Source: Mycobacterium sp. (lineage in GTDB: Bacteria > Actinomycetota > Actinomycetes > Mycobacteriales > Mycobacteriaceae). From it: a DNA stretch of 44,456 nucleotides. The stretch covers positions 1 through 44,456 of the forward strand of contig NZ_JAICZA010000022.1 in the NCBI RefSeq assembly GCF_025933915.1, in the 5' to 3' direction. Below, one piece after another: positions 42,523 to 44,456 of the stretch. The translations under genes and the position numbers were made by a program. The notes beneath the pieces are model-generated. The model saw only the letters and a program-made list of their open reading frames with translations, was not told the origin of the DNA and did no database searches. Position 1 is the first letter of the stretch; every line of letters starts with the position of its first letter.

Positions 42523-43272
42523 CTAGACCGTCAGGTATCCGCCGTCGACGGCGATGGTGCTGCCGGTGATGTACGAGGCGGCGTCGGTACACAGGAACAG
42601 TGTCGCGCCGGCGCAGTCCTGCGGGGTGCCGGGCCTGCCCAGCGGGGTGTGGAAGCCGATCTCGACGTCCATCACCGCGGGAATTCCCATGGCCGGGTGC
42701 GTCATTCGGGTGTCGATGAGCCCGGGCGCGATCGCGTTGACCCGGATCCCGTCGTCGGCCCAGCGGCGGGAGAGGTTCATCGTCAGGGCGATCAGGCCCA
42801 TCTTGGACGAGGCGTAGCCCGGGACGAAGACCGCCGAGCGGAACGCGGACATCGACACGACGCTGACGACGCTCGCCCCGCCGGGGGCCTGGCTGGACTT
42901 GAGCCGCTCGTGGCAGCGCATGGTCAACCGCATCGGGCCGAGCATGTTCTGCGCCACCGACGCGACGTAGCCGTCCGGGTCGTATTCGTCGCCGGCGGGA
43001 TAGGGGCCACCCGCGTTGTTGATCAGGATGTCCAGGTCGCCCAGCGAATCCGCCAGCGCGTCAACGGATCCGGAATCTTGAATCTGACATTGGCGGTAAG
43101 TGTATGCGCTCAAGTCCGTCTCGGGATAGTCCGCGGCGGACCCGCGGGTGCCGGTCACCGTGACGGCCGCGCCCGCACCGGCGAAACCCGCGGCGATCGC
43201 GTTGCCGATGCCGCTGGTGCCGCCGGTCACCAGCACGTGCGCGCCGGTGAAATCGAAGCTGACGGTGTTCAT
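42523..43272 (-). CDS. Short-chain dehydrogenase/reductase
   Basis: A 249-residue classical SDR: VLVTGGTSGIGNAIA cofactor loop, ILINNAGG, catalytic Ser in SVVSMSAF, Tyr and Lys in PGYASSKMG, and a C-terminal ASYITGSTIAVDGGY as in FabG-like enzymes. An Arg in GTRGSAADY hints at NADP use. ATG 43272 overlaps the MBL stop by 4 nt (ATGA). It likely oxidises or reduces an alcohol/ketone in the operon's pathway. Confidence 0.9.
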   Translation of the reverse strand: MNTVSFDFTGAHVLVTGGTSGIGNAIAAGFAGAGAAVTVTGTRGSAADYPETDLSAYTYRQCQIQDSGSVDALADSLGDLDILINNAGGPYPAGDEYDPDGYVASVAQNMLGPMRLTMRCHERLKSSQAPGGASVVSVVSMSAFRSAVFVPGYASSKMGLIALTMNLSRRWADDGIRVNAIAPGLIDTRMTHPAMGIPAVMDVEIGFHTPLGRPGTPQDCAGATLFLCTDAASYITGSTIAVDGGYLTV

Positions 43273-44456
43273 GCCTCGGTCCTCAATTCGTTGATGGATT
43301 TGGTGAGCCACGCCTTCTCCCAAAAGTTCTCGGCGTCGGCCAACAGCGCGTCATGGGCGTCGGCGGCGACCGCGCGGGCCGCCGCGTGCAACGGTTGGGC
43401 GGTCAGGACCAGGTCGGTGAGATGCAGCGCCTGTACCGGCCGCCCGGCGGCCGCATGCGCGCGCGCCGCATCCACGAGTGCATCGGCGCCGGCCGCGCTG
43501 ACCACATCAGCCGCAACGGAATCGGGTGCGATCCCGTACAGTTCGGTGGTGGAGCGGTGGCGGAACCATCCGGTGTACATCTCCCAGATGGCACGCACAT
43601 TCCATGAGGTCTTGCCGTAGCCCTCGCCGATGTCGAGATGCTCGGGCACCGTGACCTCGCGCATCGCGGTATGGATATCGGCGCCGGAATTCATCAGTTC
43701 GGCGGTGCGATCGTGCACGGCCTGCATCGCGTCACGCATGGCGGTGACTTCCTCCGCGATGCGATCGGCGCCCTCGATGGGAGCGAAGTGGCCGGTGATC
43801 AGCCGCCGCGGCCCGAAATCCAGCACGGTGTTCAACGACTCGATGTAGAGAATCGGATCGCGATACCGATCACCGCGGATGGTCATCAGATTCGGCACAT
43901 GCCCGAACAACGGTCCGAACAGGTTGCCGCTGAACAGGGTTCGATCCTCCGGCAGCCACACCACCAGCGCGTCGGTGGTCTCACCACCTGGGGTCCATGC
44001 CAGCTCGAAGGCGCGCCCGCCGACGGTGATGCTGTGGCGCTGGTCGAACGTCGTGGTCGGCTCGGGAAACGAGAAGTCGATGGTCGCGGGGTCGATGGTC
44101 TTGAAGTGCTCGAGCACGGCGTCGGAGAACTTTTGGAAGGCGAACGACGTCTTCGGCACGCGATAGCCCATGAGCAGCGTGTTGTCGTCGCGCCAATACC
44201 GGTAGTTGCGGTGCATCACTACTTGGGTTTCGGGCGTTTCCGGGGCGCCCTGCTCGCGCAGCGAATTCACCCCGCCCCAATGGTCGGCGTGCCCTTGGGT
44301 GACGATGATGGCCCGCGTCGGGCCGGGCACGTCGGCAAAAGCCTTGCGGTGCAATGGTCCTTCGAAGACCAGCCCGCTGTTGACGATGACCCGTCCGTCG
44401 TCGGTGGCCACCGCGTAGGCGTTGGAGACGCCCGGTGACATCCAGACGCCGTCGCC
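43269..44456 (-). CDS. MBL-fold alkylsulfatase-like protein (5' end outside the window)
   Basis: 396 codons are visible. The frame continues past the first Met at 44441 to the window edge (G-D-G-V-W before MSPGVSNAYAV), so the N-terminus is cut. The MBL domain is followed by an alkylsulfatase-type dimerisation region (WNVRAIWEMYTGWFRHRS) and a helical C-terminal part. The metal site departs from the consensus: HxHxDH reads QGHADH (Gln49 counted from Met 44441) and the later Asp/Glu position reads SGNLFGPLF. GHFAPI and PNLMTIRGDRYRDP match alkylsulfatases. It could be a diverged sulfatase or a different hydrolase. First visible gene of the operon; coupled to the SDR. Confidence 0.85.
   Translation of the reverse strand, partial: GDGVWMSPGVSNAYAVATDDGRVIVNSGLVFEGPLHRKAFADVPGPTRAIIVTQGHADHWGGVNSLREQGAPETPETQVVMHRNYRYWRDDNTLLMGYRVPKTSFAFQKFSDAVLEHFKTIDPATIDFSFPEPTTTFDQRHSITVGGRAFELAWTPGGETTDALVVWLPEDRTLFSGNLFGPLFGHVPNLMTIRGDRYRDPILYIESLNTVLDFGPRRLITGHFAPIEGADRIAEEVTAMRDAMQAVHDRTAELMNSGADIHTAMREVTVPEHLDIGEGYGKTSWNVRAIWEMYTGWFRHRSTTELYGIAPDSVAADVVSAAGADALVDAARAHAAAGRPVQALHLTDLVLTAQPLHAAARAVAADAHDALLADAENFWEKAWLTKSINELRTEA

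Overview
The window is a high-GC actinobacterial chromosome segment from a Mycobacterium. The marker genes are whiB7, whiB1, sigH/rshA, pdtaS, uvrD2, adnAB, mycoredoxin-1, nudC and moeZ. From memory, gene content and order follow the M. tuberculosis block Rv3193c to Rv3224B almost gene for gene. The right end then departs from that order into an accessory five-gene operon, and several intergenic palindromic repeats are present. This points to a slow-growing non-tuberculous species, possibly of the M. avium complex. The species call is inference; no database was consulted.

Layout. 1-7351: an uncharacterised actinobacterial module with a large UPF0182 membrane protein (cut by the window edge), a PDZ-Lon serine protease, a zincin-type metalloprotease, an E1-like/cyclodehydratase-like protein and an ABC1 kinase. 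7352-8145: a palindromic repeat, whiB7, and the whiB7 control region (WhiB7-type promoter, a 56-codon upstream ORF, an attenuator hairpin). 8146-19258: nucleic-acid and redox maintenance genes, namely uvrD2, mycoredoxin, and a tight minus-strand operon adnA-adnB-K+ channel-nudC. 19379-26875: a small acidic ORF, lipV, an alkyltransferase-like protein, a kinase-fold protein, moeZ, a membrane-anchored metzincin-like protein, a TetR regulator, a DUF3107 protein, an MmpS-like protein and a ferritin-like protein. 27154-34455: rhlE, a beta-propeller-like protein, a ParA-like ATPase, the coupled trio phosphatase-entC-GNAT, a small membrane protein and a lipid-kinase-like protein. 34456-38502: a regulatory hub with whiB1 and its CRP-type sites, pdtaS, a biotinyl protein, the 24-residue ribosomal protein bL37 (too short for most gene callers), and rshA/sigH. 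38503-39858: an SDR and an intact YbaK-type deacylase. 39845-44456: a minus-strand operon read as MBL-fold alkylsulfatase-like, SDR, sulfotransferase, VOC protein and zinc-type MDR dehydrogenase. It has ATGA/GTGA couplings and runs off the right edge.

How genes work together. Many neighbours overlap by 1-4 bases (adnA/adnB, channel/nudC, gpm2/entC/GNAT, sigH/rshA, MBL/SDR, sulfotransferase/VOC), implying coupled translation. Several genes have a TANNNT -10 hexamer 6-8 nt before the start codon, the leaderless arrangement common in mycobacteria. The most unusual signals are (a) a palindromic intergenic element with copies at 21616-21660 and 26130-26174 that differ by compensatory base-pair changes, (b) the sulfotransferase plus alkylsulfatase-like operon whose MBL protein has substituted metal ligands, (c) a strong ribosome binding site that would extend SigH by about 40 residues, and (d) the protease/E1-like/ABC1-kinase module at the left end.
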